NCBI RefSeq assembly: GCF_000013645.1
Contig: NC_007951.1
Location: 3,844,001 to 3,908,000, forward strand
DNA from: Paraburkholderia xenovorans LB400
GTDB lineage: Bacteria > Pseudomonadota > Gammaproteobacteria > Burkholderiales > Burkholderiaceae
DNA length: 64,000 nucleotides
Direction of reading: 5' to 3'
Shown here: piece after piece, positions 1-8,063 of the stretch
How the letters are laid out: each line of letters opens with the position of its first letter
Position numbering within the stretch: the stretch's first letter is position 1
Program-made: the position numbers and the translations under genes
The notes under the pieces: generated by a model
What the model was told of the DNA's origin: nothing
Seen by the model: only the letters and a program-made list of their open reading frames with translations
The model's database searches: none

Positions 1-1
1 C

Positions 2-946
2 GTCGAAGGTTCGGCGCCTCGCGAGGCCGGTACCAAGATGATCGTCACGCGCGACTCGGCGAAACACACCATCGGCGGCGGACACCTCGAATGGAAAGCC
101 ATCGAGACCGCGCGCCAGGTACTGCGCGACGGCATGCGCTCGCCGCACATGCGCCGGCTGGAGCGCTTCGCGCTCGGCCCGAGCCTCGGCCAGTGCTGCG
201 GCGGCGCGGTGATTCTCGCGTTCGAGCGGCTCGACGTGGGCGACCTCGGCTGGATCACGTCGCTCGCCAAACGCGTGGCGGCGGGGCTTTCGACGGTGCG
301 TAGCGTATCATTCGGCCCCGCACCGGATGCCGTGATGCTGTCCGACCCCGAGCCGGGCGTCGACGCCGCGGACTGCCTGCTGTGGGACGGCGCCGGTTTC
401 GACGACAGCGGCGCGCTGCTCACCGAAACCATCGCGCCAGGCGACTTCGCGGTCGTGCTGTTCGGCGCCGGCCATGTGGGCGCCGCGCTGGTTCGCGTGC
501 TGGCCACGCTGCCCTGCGCGGTCCGCTGGGTGGATGAGCGCGACGCGCAGTTTCCGCCCGCGGAAACGCTGCATGCGTCGAACGTGAAGATCGATCCGAA
601 CGACGCCCCCGACGAAGCCGTCGACCAGGCCGCGCCGAACACGTACTTCATCGTGATGACGCACAACCATGCGCTCGATCTCGAGTTGGCGGAGCGCATT
701 CTGCGACGCGGCGACTTCGCGTTCTTCGGCATGATCGGCTCGCACAGCAAGCGCAAGCAGTTCGAGCACCGGCTGGCCGCGCGCGGTCTCGATCCGGCGC
801 TGATCGCGCGGATGAAGTGTCCGCTCGGCGTGGATGGCATCGTCGACAAGTCGCCGGAGATCATTGCGATCTCGGCGGCGGCGCAGGTGCTGCAGGCCGT
901 CGAGGCGAACGCGGGCACGACGCACCGCACCACGCAGACAGTGTGA
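2..946 (+). CDS. xdhC: XdhC, xanthine dehydrogenase maturation factor (5' end cut by window)
   Basis: XdhC binds the molybdenum cofactor and helps insert it into xanthine dehydrogenase. The frame is already open at base 2 and reads SAPREAGTKM into the first ATG at 38, a typical internal XdhC segment, so the true start lies outside the window. A GQCCGG motif lies in the N-terminal domain, and a Rossmann-like stretch VVLFGAGHVG lies in the C-terminal domain. The next two genes on the same strand act on adenine and guanine, which supports a purine catabolic operon with xdhA and xdhB presumably just upstream. Confidence 0.93.
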   Translation, partial: VEGSAPREAGTKMIVTRDSAKHTIGGGHLEWKAIETARQVLRDGMRSPHMRRLERFALGPSLGQCCGGAVILAFERLDVGDLGWITSLAKRVAAGLSTVRSVSFGPAPDAVMLSDPEPGVDAADCLLWDGAGFDDSGALLTETIAPGDFAVVLFGAGHVGAALVRVLATLPCAVRWVDERDAQFPPAETLHASNVKIDPNDAPDEAVDQAAPNTYFIVMTHNHALDLELAERILRRGDFAFFGMIGSHSKRKQFEHRLAARGLDPALIARMKCPLGVDGIVDKSPEIIAISAAAQVLQAVEANAGTTHRTTQTV

Positions 947-1021
947 AGCACGGCGGCGCGGAACATCGCCATCGCCCATTGTCTCCGGCTCGAAACCACT
1001 CCAATAAACTTCTGACCGACC

Positions 1022-2074
1022 ATGACTACAACGACCGTTACCTCCACGCCGCTGGCCGAAAAAACCGTGCTGGCACCCAAGGCCGAACTGCATATTCATA
1101 TTGAAGGCTCGCTCGAGCCCGAACTGATTTTCGCGCTCGCCGAGCGCAACGGCGTGAAGCTCGCCTACGACTCGATCGACGCGTTGCGTGCCGCGTACGC
1201 GTTCACCGATCTGCAATCGTTTCTCGACATCTACTATGCGGGCGCGAGCGTGCTGCTGCACGAGCAGGACTTCTACGACATGACGATGGCGTACGTTGAA
1301 CGGTGCCTGGCGGACAACGTGGTTCACAGCGAAATCTTCTTCGACCCGCAGACGCACACCGAACGCGGCGTGCCGATCGCGACCGTCGTGGCCGGCATCG
1401 AGCGCGCACTCGCGGACGCTGAGCAGCGCGGCATGTCGAGCAAGCTGATTCTGTGCTTCCTGCGCCATCTGTCCGAAGAAGACGCGCTCGCCACCTTCGA
1501 AGAAGCGCGGCCTTTGTTCGAGCAGTACAGGCACCGTCTGATCGGCGTGGGTCTCGATTCGTCGGAGCGCGGCCATCCGCCTTCGAAGTTCGAGCGCGTC
1601 TTCGCGAAGGCGCGCTCGCTCGGCCTGAAACTCGTCGCGCATGCGGGCGAAGAAGGCCCGCCCTCGTATATCTACGAAGCGCTCGATCTGCTGAAAGTGG
1701 ACCGCGTCGATCACGGCGTGCGCAGCATCGAGGATCCGGCGCTGGTCACGCGTCTGGCCGATTCGCGCGTGGCGTTGACGGTGTGTCCGCTGTCGAACCT
1801 GAAGCTCTGCGTGTTCGACGACCTGACCAAACACACGCTGAAGGACCTGCTCGATCGCGGCGTGGCCGTGACGGTGAATTCCGACGATCCGGCTTATTTC
1901 GGCGGCTACGTGAACGCCAACTATCTCGCCACCATCGACGCGTTGAAGCTCAACGATGCCGAGGTCTACACGATCATCCGCAACAGCTTCGAAGCGTCGT
2001 TCGTCACGCCCGGGCAACGCAGCGAACTGATCGCGAAGCTCGACGCGCACTGGCACCCAGGCGGCCCGCACTGA
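1022..2074 (+). CDS. Adenosine deaminase family protein, probably adenine deaminase
   Basis: A 350-residue metal-dependent amidohydrolase of the adenosine/adenine deaminase family. Visible motifs are the N-terminal zinc HxH in ELHIHIEGSLEP, HAGEE with the catalytic glutamate, RVDHG, and NSDDPAYFGGY with the zinc aspartate. To my knowledge the RxDHG and SDDPAYFGGY variants are typical of adenine deaminases (yeast Aah1, Pseudomonas PA0148), whereas true adenosine deaminases carry RIGHG and a different DDP context. The neighbours xdhC and guaD process purine bases, so adenine to hypoxanthine is the more likely reaction, although the gene is usually labelled add. The ATG at 1022 is chosen because the family signature begins about 20 residues later. 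Confidence 0.9.
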   Translation: MTTTTVTSTPLAEKTVLAPKAELHIHIEGSLEPELIFALAERNGVKLAYDSIDALRAAYAFTDLQSFLDIYYAGASVLLHEQDFYDMTMAYVERCLADNVVHSEIFFDPQTHTERGVPIATVVAGIERALADAEQRGMSSKLILCFLRHLSEEDALATFEEARPLFEQYRHRLIGVGLDSSERGHPPSKFERVFAKARSLGLKLVAHAGEEGPPSYIYEALDLLKVDRVDHGVRSIEDPALVTRLADSRVALTVCPLSNLKLCVFDDLTKHTLKDLLDRGVAVTVNSDDPAYFGGYVNANYLATIDALKLNDAEVYTIIRNSFEASFVTPGQRSELIAKLDAHWHPGGPH

Positions 2075-2179
2075 CGGGCCGACGTATCGCAGCCGGCGGC
2101 GGCGCGGGTTCGCCTGAGAGCCCGGGATCGACCCGTCGTCCGCGCTGTTCTGCTTCTCACATTCGGAGACGGTTTTTCC

Positions 2180-3535
2180 ATGACTCAATCGGCTAAGGCA
2201 GCCCAATCGGCATTCCGCGCGCAACTGCTGACCTTCAACGGCGATCCCGCGCAATCACCCAACGCGGCGGTCTTCAACGAGGACGGCCTGCTGATCGTCG
2301 AAGACGGCCATGTCGTCGCGGCGGGCGCCTATGCCGCGCTCGCGCCGCAACTCGCGCCCGGCACCCAGGTCGTGGAGATGCGCGACAAGCTGATCGTGCC
2401 GGGCTTCATCGACACGCACATTCATTATCCGCAGACGGACATGATCGCGTCGCCCGCGCCGGGTTTGTTGCCGTGGCTCGAGACGTACACGTTCCCGACC
2501 GAGCGCCGCTTCGCCGACCCGGCGTATGCGCGCGACACGGCGAGCTTTTTCGTCGAGGAACTGCTGGCGTGCGGCACGACCACCGCGCTCGTGTATTGCA
2601 CGGTCCATAAGGAATCGGCCGACGCGCTCTTCACCGAGAGCGAAGCGCGCAATCTGCGCATGGTGGCCGGCAAGGTGCTGATGGACCGCAACTGCCCCGA
2701 ATTCCTGCGCGACACCGCGCAATCGGGCTACGACGACAGCGCCGAGCTGATCGGCCGCTGGCACAATCGCGGCCGCCAGATGTACGCGCTCACGCCGCGT
2801 TTCGCGCCGACTTCGACCGAAGCGCAACTGGAAGCGTGCGGCGTGCTGGCGGGCAAGCATCCGGACATCTTCATCCAGAGCCACGTCGCGGAAAATCACG
2901 ATGAAGTGAAATGGGTGGCCGATCTGTTCCCCGGCCACCGCAGCTATCTGGACATCTACGATCACTATGGCCTGCTGCGCCGCCGTGCCGTGTACGGGCA
3001 TTGCATCCACCTCGACGAGGAAGACCGCAAGCGTATGGCGCAAACCGGCACGGTCGCCTCGCACTGCCCGACTTCGAACCTGTTCCTCGGCAGCGGCCTG
3101 TTCGACTTCGACAAGGCGGATAAAGCCGGCATGCCGATCGCACTGGCAACGGACGTCGGCGGCGGCACCTCGTTCTCGATGCTGCAGACCATGAACGAAG
3201 CGCACAAGGTCGCGCGTCTGACCGGCCATCATCTGACGGCTACGCGCATGTTCTATCTGGCGACCGCCGGCGCCGCCGAAGCGCTCGATCTCGCGGACAA
3301 GGTCGGCACGTTGAAGCCGAAGTCGGAAGCGGATTTCGTCGTGCTCGATCCGCGCGCAACGCCGCTGCTCGCGCGCCGCACCGGGCGCACCGAATCGCTG
3401 GAGGAACTGCTGTTCGCGTTCGCGCTGCTCGGCGACGATCGCGCGATCTATGAAACGTATGCGGCCGGCAAGCGCGTGCACCGCCGCGACGACGTGCGGC
3501 AATATGCATCGGGCGCGGAGAGAGTCGCGGCTTGA
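2180..3535 (+). CDS. guaD: Guanine deaminase
   Basis: A 451-residue cytosolic amidohydrolase that converts guanine to xanthine and ammonia, close to the E. coli GuaD length. The metal-binding HxH lies in GFIDTHIHYPQTDM, and the conserved HCPTSNLFLGSGLFD and ATDVGGG motifs follow. It lies about 100 bases after the adenine/adenosine deaminase on the same strand, probably in the same xdh-linked purine degradation operon. A strong bidirectional hairpin just downstream separates it from the convergent flavoprotein gene. Confidence 0.95.
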   Translation: MTQSAKAAQSAFRAQLLTFNGDPAQSPNAAVFNEDGLLIVEDGHVVAAGAYAALAPQLAPGTQVVEMRDKLIVPGFIDTHIHYPQTDMIASPAPGLLPWLETYTFPTERRFADPAYARDTASFFVEELLACGTTTALVYCTVHKESADALFTESEARNLRMVAGKVLMDRNCPEFLRDTAQSGYDDSAELIGRWHNRGRQMYALTPRFAPTSTEAQLEACGVLAGKHPDIFIQSHVAENHDEVKWVADLFPGHRSYLDIYDHYGLLRRRAVYGHCIHLDEEDRKRMAQTGTVASHCPTSNLFLGSGLFDFDKADKAGMPIALATDVGGGTSFSMLQTMNEAHKVARLTGHHLTATRMFYLATAGAAEALDLADKVGTLKPKSEADFVVLDPRATPLLARRTGRTESLEELLFAFALLGDDRAIYETYAAGKRVHRRDDVRQYASGAERVAA

Positions 3536-3561
3536 ATTTGCGTGATTCACACGGCTGAATA

Positions 3562-3595
3562 GAAAACGGCGCTTCGATTTCGAAGCGCCGTTTTC
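3562..3595. terminator. Bidirectional Rho-independent terminator
   Basis: Perfect 15-bp inverted repeat GAAAACGGCGCTTCG / CGAAGCGCCGTTTTC with a 4-base loop. The A and T ends let it work on both strands. It lies between the converging guaD and flavoprotein genes. Confidence 0.9.
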
Positions 3596-3623
3596 ATTTG
3601 CCCACACCTTGCAGCAATATGCA

Positions 3624-4868
3624 TCAACGATGCGTGCACACCTCGTGCAACGCATTCAGCCGCCGCACCGGATCGGCGACATACGGATTCGACTCGTCCC
3701 ACGCATAACCCGCCAGCACCGCGCTGATCATGCGGCGGATCGACGGCGCCTGTTCCGGATAGAAAATGATGTCCTGCAACGCGCCCGAGTACCAGCGTTC
3801 GACGAAAGCGCGGAACGTATCGATGCCCTTGCGCAACGGCACGTCGTAATCCGCCGACCAGTCCACCTGTTCGCCGTCCAGTTGCCGGTTCAACGTCTGC
3901 ACCGCGAGATGCGCGGAGCGCAGCGCGATCGTCACACCGGATGAAAACACCGGATCGAGAAACTCGCCCGCATTGCCGAGCAGCGCGTAACCCGGTCCAT
4001 GCAAACGCTCCACGTTGGCCGCATAACCGCCGATGTGGCGCACCGGCATCAGGAACGGCGCGCTGCCGATCAAACGGTTCAACGTCGGCTCCTGCTGGAT
4101 CAGCGCGCGCAGTTTCGCATCGCGCGCCGCTTCCGGCACGTCGAGAAAACTCGCCTCGGCAACGCAACCCACCGACGAGCGGCCGCCCGCCAACGGAATC
4201 ATCCAGAACCACACGTCGCGGTGCTCCGGATGCGTGGCCACACAGATCTTGTTGCGATCGGTCATGCCGGCCGGAATGCCGTCCTGCACGTGCGTGAAGA
4301 TCGCCGCGCGCGTGGGCATGCGCGTCGGTGCTTCGAGGTTCAGCAAACGCGGCAGCACACGGCCAAAGCCGCTCGCGTCGAACACGAAACGCGCTTCGAT
4401 CTGATACGCGTGGTCCGCTTCGTCGACCACGTCGACCAAAGGCATGGCGCCCGTCTGAACCGCGCGCACCGTGTGCCCGAAGCGCGCGTCGGCGCCCTGC
4501 TGCGCGGCGCAGCGAATCAGGATGTCGTCGAACACCGCGCGTTCGACCTGATACGTCGTGCCCCAACCCGGCGAATGCTTGTCACGGAAATCGAACGCCG
4601 ACGACTTGTCGCGATAGATGAAATGCGCGCCGTTCTTGTACTGGAAACCGGCTTCTACCACGGCCTGCAGCATACCGGCTTCTTCGAGGTAGGCCATGCT
4701 TTGCGGCAGCAGGCTCTCGCCGATGGAAAAGCGCGGAAAGTGCTGGCGCTCCAGCACCACCACGGAGCGCCCGGCCTTGCGCAGCAGCGCCGCCGCAACC
4801 GCGCCTGCCGGTCCGGCACCGATGATCACGACATCGACGGTCGTGCGCGTTGACGAATGTGTACTCAA
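3624..4868 (-). CDS. FAD-dependent oxidoreductase, halogenase-like, aryl polyene cluster
   Basis: A 414-residue flavoprotein. GAGPAG at residues 17-22 is the FAD dinucleotide-binding motif, FSIGESLLP at about 47-55 is typical of the tryptophan-halogenase/geranylgeranyl-reductase superfamily, and DASGFGR lies near 164-170. It also has W220-F-W-M-I-P225, which fits the WxWxIP signature of flavin halogenases, and K78 in YKNGAHF where the halogenase lysine sits. It may therefore halogenate the aryl head group, as in xanthomonadins, or act as a desaturase or reductase. It is divergently transcribed from the methyltransferase and lies at the distal end of the APE gene block, where related clusters also carry such a gene. 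Confidence 0.85.
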   Translation of the reverse strand: MSTHSSTRTTVDVVIIGAGPAGAVAAALLRKAGRSVVVLERQHFPRFSIGESLLPQSMAYLEEAGMLQAVVEAGFQYKNGAHFIYRDKSSAFDFRDKHSPGWGTTYQVERAVFDDILIRCAAQQGADARFGHTVRAVQTGAMPLVDVVDEADHAYQIEARFVFDASGFGRVLPRLLNLEAPTRMPTRAAIFTHVQDGIPAGMTDRNKICVATHPEHRDVWFWMIPLAGGRSSVGCVAEASFLDVPEAARDAKLRALIQQEPTLNRLIGSAPFLMPVRHIGGYAANVERLHGPGYALLGNAGEFLDPVFSSGVTIALRSAHLAVQTLNRQLDGEQVDWSADYDVPLRKGIDTFRAFVERWYSGALQDIIFYPEQAPSIRRMISAVLAGYAWDESNPYVADPVRRLNALHEVCTHR

Positions 4869-4977
4869 ATTTGCCTCAATCGTTTGGGCTTGCCCGGAGC
4901 AGCGATTCGCTGCATCCTTACATCTCGTTGCAATTACACTCTGACAACAACAACGCCATTTCGCCGGGGAGCCCAGC

Positions 4978-5706
4978 GTGTCGCCATCCGAAACATCCAG
5001 CGTGCCCTACGTGCCGGAAACGGCGTTCGGGATCTGGTTCCTGCGTACCTACACCTGGAAGCACCACGTGTTGCGGGTCGCGATCAACGACCTCAAACGC
5101 CTCATCGACACGCCGTTGCCCGAGGCGCCGGTAATCGTCGACGCCGGCTGCGGCCAGGGCCTGTCGTTCCGTCTGCTCGCCGAGGCATTCAGGCCGCGGC
5201 GCATTGTCGGCATCGACTTCCACGAGCCGTCGCTGACGCTCGCCTCGCAAGCGGCCGCCGCCTGCCGCGACACGCTCGCCGATATCGAACTGCTGCACGG
5301 CGACTGCGCGCAATTGCCGCTGCCCGACGCAAGCGCCGATATCGTCTTCTGCCATCAGACCTTCCATCATCTCGTCGAGCAGGATCGTGCACTCGCCGAG
5401 TTCCGCCGCGTGCTCAAACCCGGCGGCGTGCTGCTGTTCGCCGAGTCCACGGACGCGTACATCAAATCGTGGGTGATCCGGCTGCTGTTCCGTCATCCAA
5501 TGCAGGTGCAAAAGAGCGCCGACGGCTACCTCGACATGATCCGGCGCGGCGGCTTCGGCTTCAGCGAGCGCAATGTTTCATTGCCCTACCTGTGGTGGAG
5601 CCGCGCGAAAGACTTCGGTCTTCTGGAACGGCTCGGCCTCTCTCACCCGCAACCGGGCAAGCGTCGTGAAACGCTGGTCAATGTCGCGGCGATTAAAACC
5701 GGTTGA
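4978..5706 (+). CDS. Class I SAM-dependent methyltransferase, aryl polyene cluster
   Basis: A 242-residue methyltransferase. VIVDAGCGQG is the SAM-binding motif I, followed by an acidic motif and HGDCAQLPLPDASADIV (motif IV region). The start is GTG at 4978, with GGGGAG a few bases upstream; no in-frame ATG gives a better N-terminus. It is transcribed away from the halogenase-like gene with about 110 bases between them, enough for a shared divergent promoter region. Aryl polyenes are often methylated on the aryl ring, and most APE clusters carry a methyltransferase, so this is the likely job. Confidence 0.87.
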   Translation: MSPSETSSVPYVPETAFGIWFLRTYTWKHHVLRVAINDLKRLIDTPLPEAPVIVDAGCGQGLSFRLLAEAFRPRRIVGIDFHEPSLTLASQAAAACRDTLADIELLHGDCAQLPLPDASADIVFCHQTFHHLVEQDRALAEFRRVLKPGGVLLFAESTDAYIKSWVIRLLFRHPMQVQKSADGYLDMIRRGGFGFSERNVSLPYLWWSRAKDFGLLERLGLSHPQPGKRRETLVNVAAIKTG

Positions 5707-5773
5707 TCCGCAACACAGCCACACAGCAAGCATCAAGCAGCAAGCCGCGAGCCTGGCGCGGCAAAACAGCGCG

Positions 5774-5799
5774 AGGCGGCGGCGACTTCGCCGCCTTTC
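5774..5799 (+). terminator. Possible terminator after the methyltransferase gene
   Basis: AGGCGG / CCGCCT stem about 70 bases after the methyltransferase stop, followed by only TTT. The short U run makes this weak. Confidence 0.35.
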
Positions 5800-5864
5800 C
5801 TGCGGTGCTCGCGCGGATCCGCACCGACCCGCGCTCATTTGCGCTCACTTGCGCATAATTGCCC

Positions 5865-6308
5865 TTACTTGCGCAGCGTCACGACTTCGCCGGTCAACGC
5901 CACGCCGGCGATCACCGCGCCCGCGCCACAGGTGTACTCGGTTGCGCTTTCACGCAATTCGTTCTTGTAGTTGCTCTTGATGTTGATCACCGCATTGCCG
6001 CCTTCCTTGCGCGCGCGTTCCTGCAATTCGATCACCGCCGAGAGGAAAACGTGCTGGCAGGCCTGCAAATCGCTCTTGCCGAACGCGTTGGTCTTCTTGT
6101 TGGTCGCGAATTCGCCCATCGTCTTGACGACAGCCGGATGGTGCTGACCCGCGAAATACAGCGCGACGTCGTCGCTCACTTTGCCGGGTTCGCTTTGCAA
6201 GGCCTGATCGACCGGATAGTAGTTGACCGTATCGCGGGCAAAAGCCGGCGCGGCACTCAGCGTGGCGAACGAAGCAAACAATGCGGCAAACAGCACTTGG
6301 CGTTTCAT
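5865..6308 (-). CDS. Small secreted protein of the aryl polyene cluster (paralogue 1)
   Basis: A 147-residue protein with a clear Sec signal peptide (MKRQVLF, hydrophobic core, cleavage after APAFA). The ATG at 6308 has AAGGAG eight bases upstream and gives the signal peptide at the very N-terminus. The mature part has YFAGQHHPAV, a cysteine in DLQACQHVF and another in TEYTCGAGA, perhaps a disulfide. The family is common in APE clusters and is often mislabelled 'excinuclease ATPase subunit'; it has no ATPase motif. Its function is unknown. It is the last gene of the minus-strand APE block and a paralogue of the gene just upstream. Confidence 0.8.
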   Translation of the reverse strand: MKRQVLFAALFASFATLSAAPAFARDTVNYYPVDQALQSEPGKVSDDVALYFAGQHHPAVVKTMGEFATNKKTNAFGKSDLQACQHVFLSAVIELQERARKEGGNAVINIKSNYKNELRESATEYTCGAGAVIAGVALTGEVVTLRK

Positions 6309-6361
6309 TGAGACTCCTTGGTGGTTGTTGTTGCTCTGGTGAGTTCTATTTTCGATCCGGC

Positions 6362-6784
6362 TCAATTCGATTCCAGCACGACGAGTTGTCCCTTCACGGC
6401 AATCGCGGCGGCGCTGGGGCTGACCCCGCATGTGAATTCGGCCGACGAATTGCTCTCGGTGCTGTGAAAGCGCGTCGACACATCGATTACAGCGTTGGCG
6501 TGGCGTTCGTTCGCCGCCGCGCGCAACTTCTGCACCGCTTCGGCGAGTGCTTCGTGGCAAGCGTCGTCGGGACCGGCGACCTTGCGCGCGATCCGCACCG
6601 AGTACGACACGTCGCCTAGTCGAGTCCTGACCGCCGGGTGGTCCTGCTGGCCGAAATACACCGGCACGCCGCCGCGCGATTCGCCGGCGGCTGCCGCGAG
6701 CGGCAACGACTTCACCTGGGTGGCGCATCCCGCCTGCGTCAACACCACCACCGCCAGTGCGCCCAATGCAGCTGTTTTTTTCAT
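6362..6784 (-). CDS. Small putative lipoprotein of the aryl polyene cluster (paralogue 2)
   Basis: A 140-residue protein with N-terminal MKKTAALGALAVVVLTQAGC, a signal peptide ending in a likely but atypical lipobox (QAGC). The start at 6784 follows a GAGGGTAAG ribosome site. The mature part matches the next gene downstream: YFGQQDHPAV, a cysteine in DDACHEAL, NAVIDV, and AEFTCGVSP near the C-terminus. The pair looks like a tandem duplication in which one copy is free in the periplasm and the other is membrane-anchored. No catalytic motif is recognised. A role in holding or moving the lipid-linked polyene at the envelope is only a guess. Confidence 0.8.
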   Translation of the reverse strand: MKKTAALGALAVVVLTQAGCATQVKSLPLAAAAGESRGGVPVYFGQQDHPAVRTRLGDVSYSVRIARKVAGPDDACHEALAEAVQKLRAAANERHANAVIDVSTRFHSTESNSSAEFTCGVSPSAAAIAVKGQLVVLESN

Positions 6785-6821
6785 TTTTCTTACCCTCGTT
6801 TTTTTTAAAGTCGCGGCCGTT

Positions 6822-8063
6822 TCAGCCGCCCTGCCATGCTTCGAACACCAGGCTCGCGCAACTGCCGCCGAACCCGAATGAAACCGACATCGCCGTGTCG
6901 ATACGCGCCTCACGCGTGACGCGCACGAGCGGCATGCCGTCGACGGCCGGCTCCGGCGTGTCGATGCCCGCCGTGCCAGCAATGAAGCCGTCACGCATCA
7001 TCAGCAGCGTGTAGATCGCCTCGTGCGCGCCGCAAGCGCCGAGCGGATGCCCCGTCATCCCCTTGGTCGATGAAAACGCCGGCACGCGACGATCGAACGC
7101 CGCGCCGAACACTTCGCTCAACGCGCGCAATTCCTCCGTATCGCCGAGCGGTGTCGACGGTGCGTGCGTGTTGACGTAATCGGGCCGCTTGCCCGCTTCA
7201 TGCAGCGCGCCGCGCATGGCGCGCGCGATCCCCGCCGCGCGCGGCGCGACCATGCCGGCGCTGTCCGTGCAGTCGCCGAATCCGGTGAGTTCCGCGTAGA
7301 TGCGCGCGCCGCGTGCGAGCGCGTACTCGAGCGATTCGAGCACCAGCACGCCGCCACCCGACGCGATCACGAAGCCGTCGCGCTCCGTGTCATAAGGACG
7401 CGATGCGCGCTGCGGCGTGTCGTTGAAGCGGCGCGACAGCGCGCCCATTGCGTCGAACATGAGCGTCATGTTGTCGTGCAGCGACTCGCTGCCGCCGGCC
7501 AGCACGATCTGCTGGCGGCCGGTCTGGATCAGCTGCATCGCCTGCCCGATCGCGAGCGCCGAGGTCGTACACGCCGATGACGGCGAATAGCTGACGCCTT
7601 CGAGCCCGAACACCTGCGCGACGTTCGCCGACGCGGTGCTGCTCATCGCATGCGGCACCGTGTACGGCGGCACCTTGTCGACACCGCGAGCGTGCGCGGT
7701 TGCCATCGCCGCGTCGTAAGTGGACATCGTGCCGACGCCCGAACCGATCACCGTGCCGGCGCGCGGCGAGCGCAACGCCGCGGCATCGAGCCCGGCGTCG
7801 CTGATCGCGTTGCGCGCGGCGTGACAGGCGAACCGCGCCGTGTCGCCCATGAAGCGTTCGAGCTTGCGCTCAAACGGCGGTTCGTGCGCAACCGACGCAA
7901 CGCCCGCCACCTGGGAAGCGAAGCCGCGCTCTCGCCAGGCGTCGATCCGCTGAATGCGCGAGCGGCCCGCGCGCAACGCCGAGGCAACTTCGTCGAGCGT
8001 ATTGCCGAGACACGACACGATCCCCATACCGGTCACGACCACGCGTTGCAGCGCCATGCTCAT
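6822..8063 (-). CDS. Beta-ketoacyl-ACP synthase (third ketosynthase) of the APE cluster
   Basis: A 413-residue FabF-type condensing enzyme. The triad is intact: C165 in SSACTTSA, H300 in NTHAPSTPLGD and H339 in TGHPLGACG, with K334 in SSTKG. The usual HGTST motif is changed to HAPST. It begins with an ATGA overlap with the upstream ketosynthase stop. By order the neighbouring ketosynthases correspond to ApeO and ApeR of the E. coli/Xenorhabdus clusters as I recall them, so this one looks extra and may serve priming, late elongation or chain length. Confidence 0.9.
   Translation of the reverse strand: MSMALQRVVVTGMGIVSCLGNTLDEVASALRAGRSRIQRIDAWRERGFASQVAGVASVAHEPPFERKLERFMGDTARFACHAARNAISDAGLDAAALRSPRAGTVIGSGVGTMSTYDAAMATAHARGVDKVPPYTVPHAMSSTASANVAQVFGLEGVSYSPSSACTTSALAIGQAMQLIQTGRQQIVLAGGSESLHDNMTLMFDAMGALSRRFNDTPQRASRPYDTERDGFVIASGGGVLVLESLEYALARGARIYAELTGFGDCTDSAGMVAPRAAGIARAMRGALHEAGKRPDYVNTHAPSTPLGDTEELRALSEVFGAAFDRRVPAFSSTKGMTGHPLGACGAHEAIYTLLMMRDGFIAGTAGIDTPEPAVDGMPLVRVTREARIDTAMSVSFGFGGSCASLVFEAWQGG

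Noticed and set aside
308..2254. A 648-codon minus-strand frame across xdhC and the deaminase
   Set aside because: Same GC effect; the plus-strand genes have family motifs and this frame has none.
5865..6784. Excinuclease ATPase function for the two small secreted proteins
   Set aside because: No Walker motif and a signal peptide at each N-terminus.
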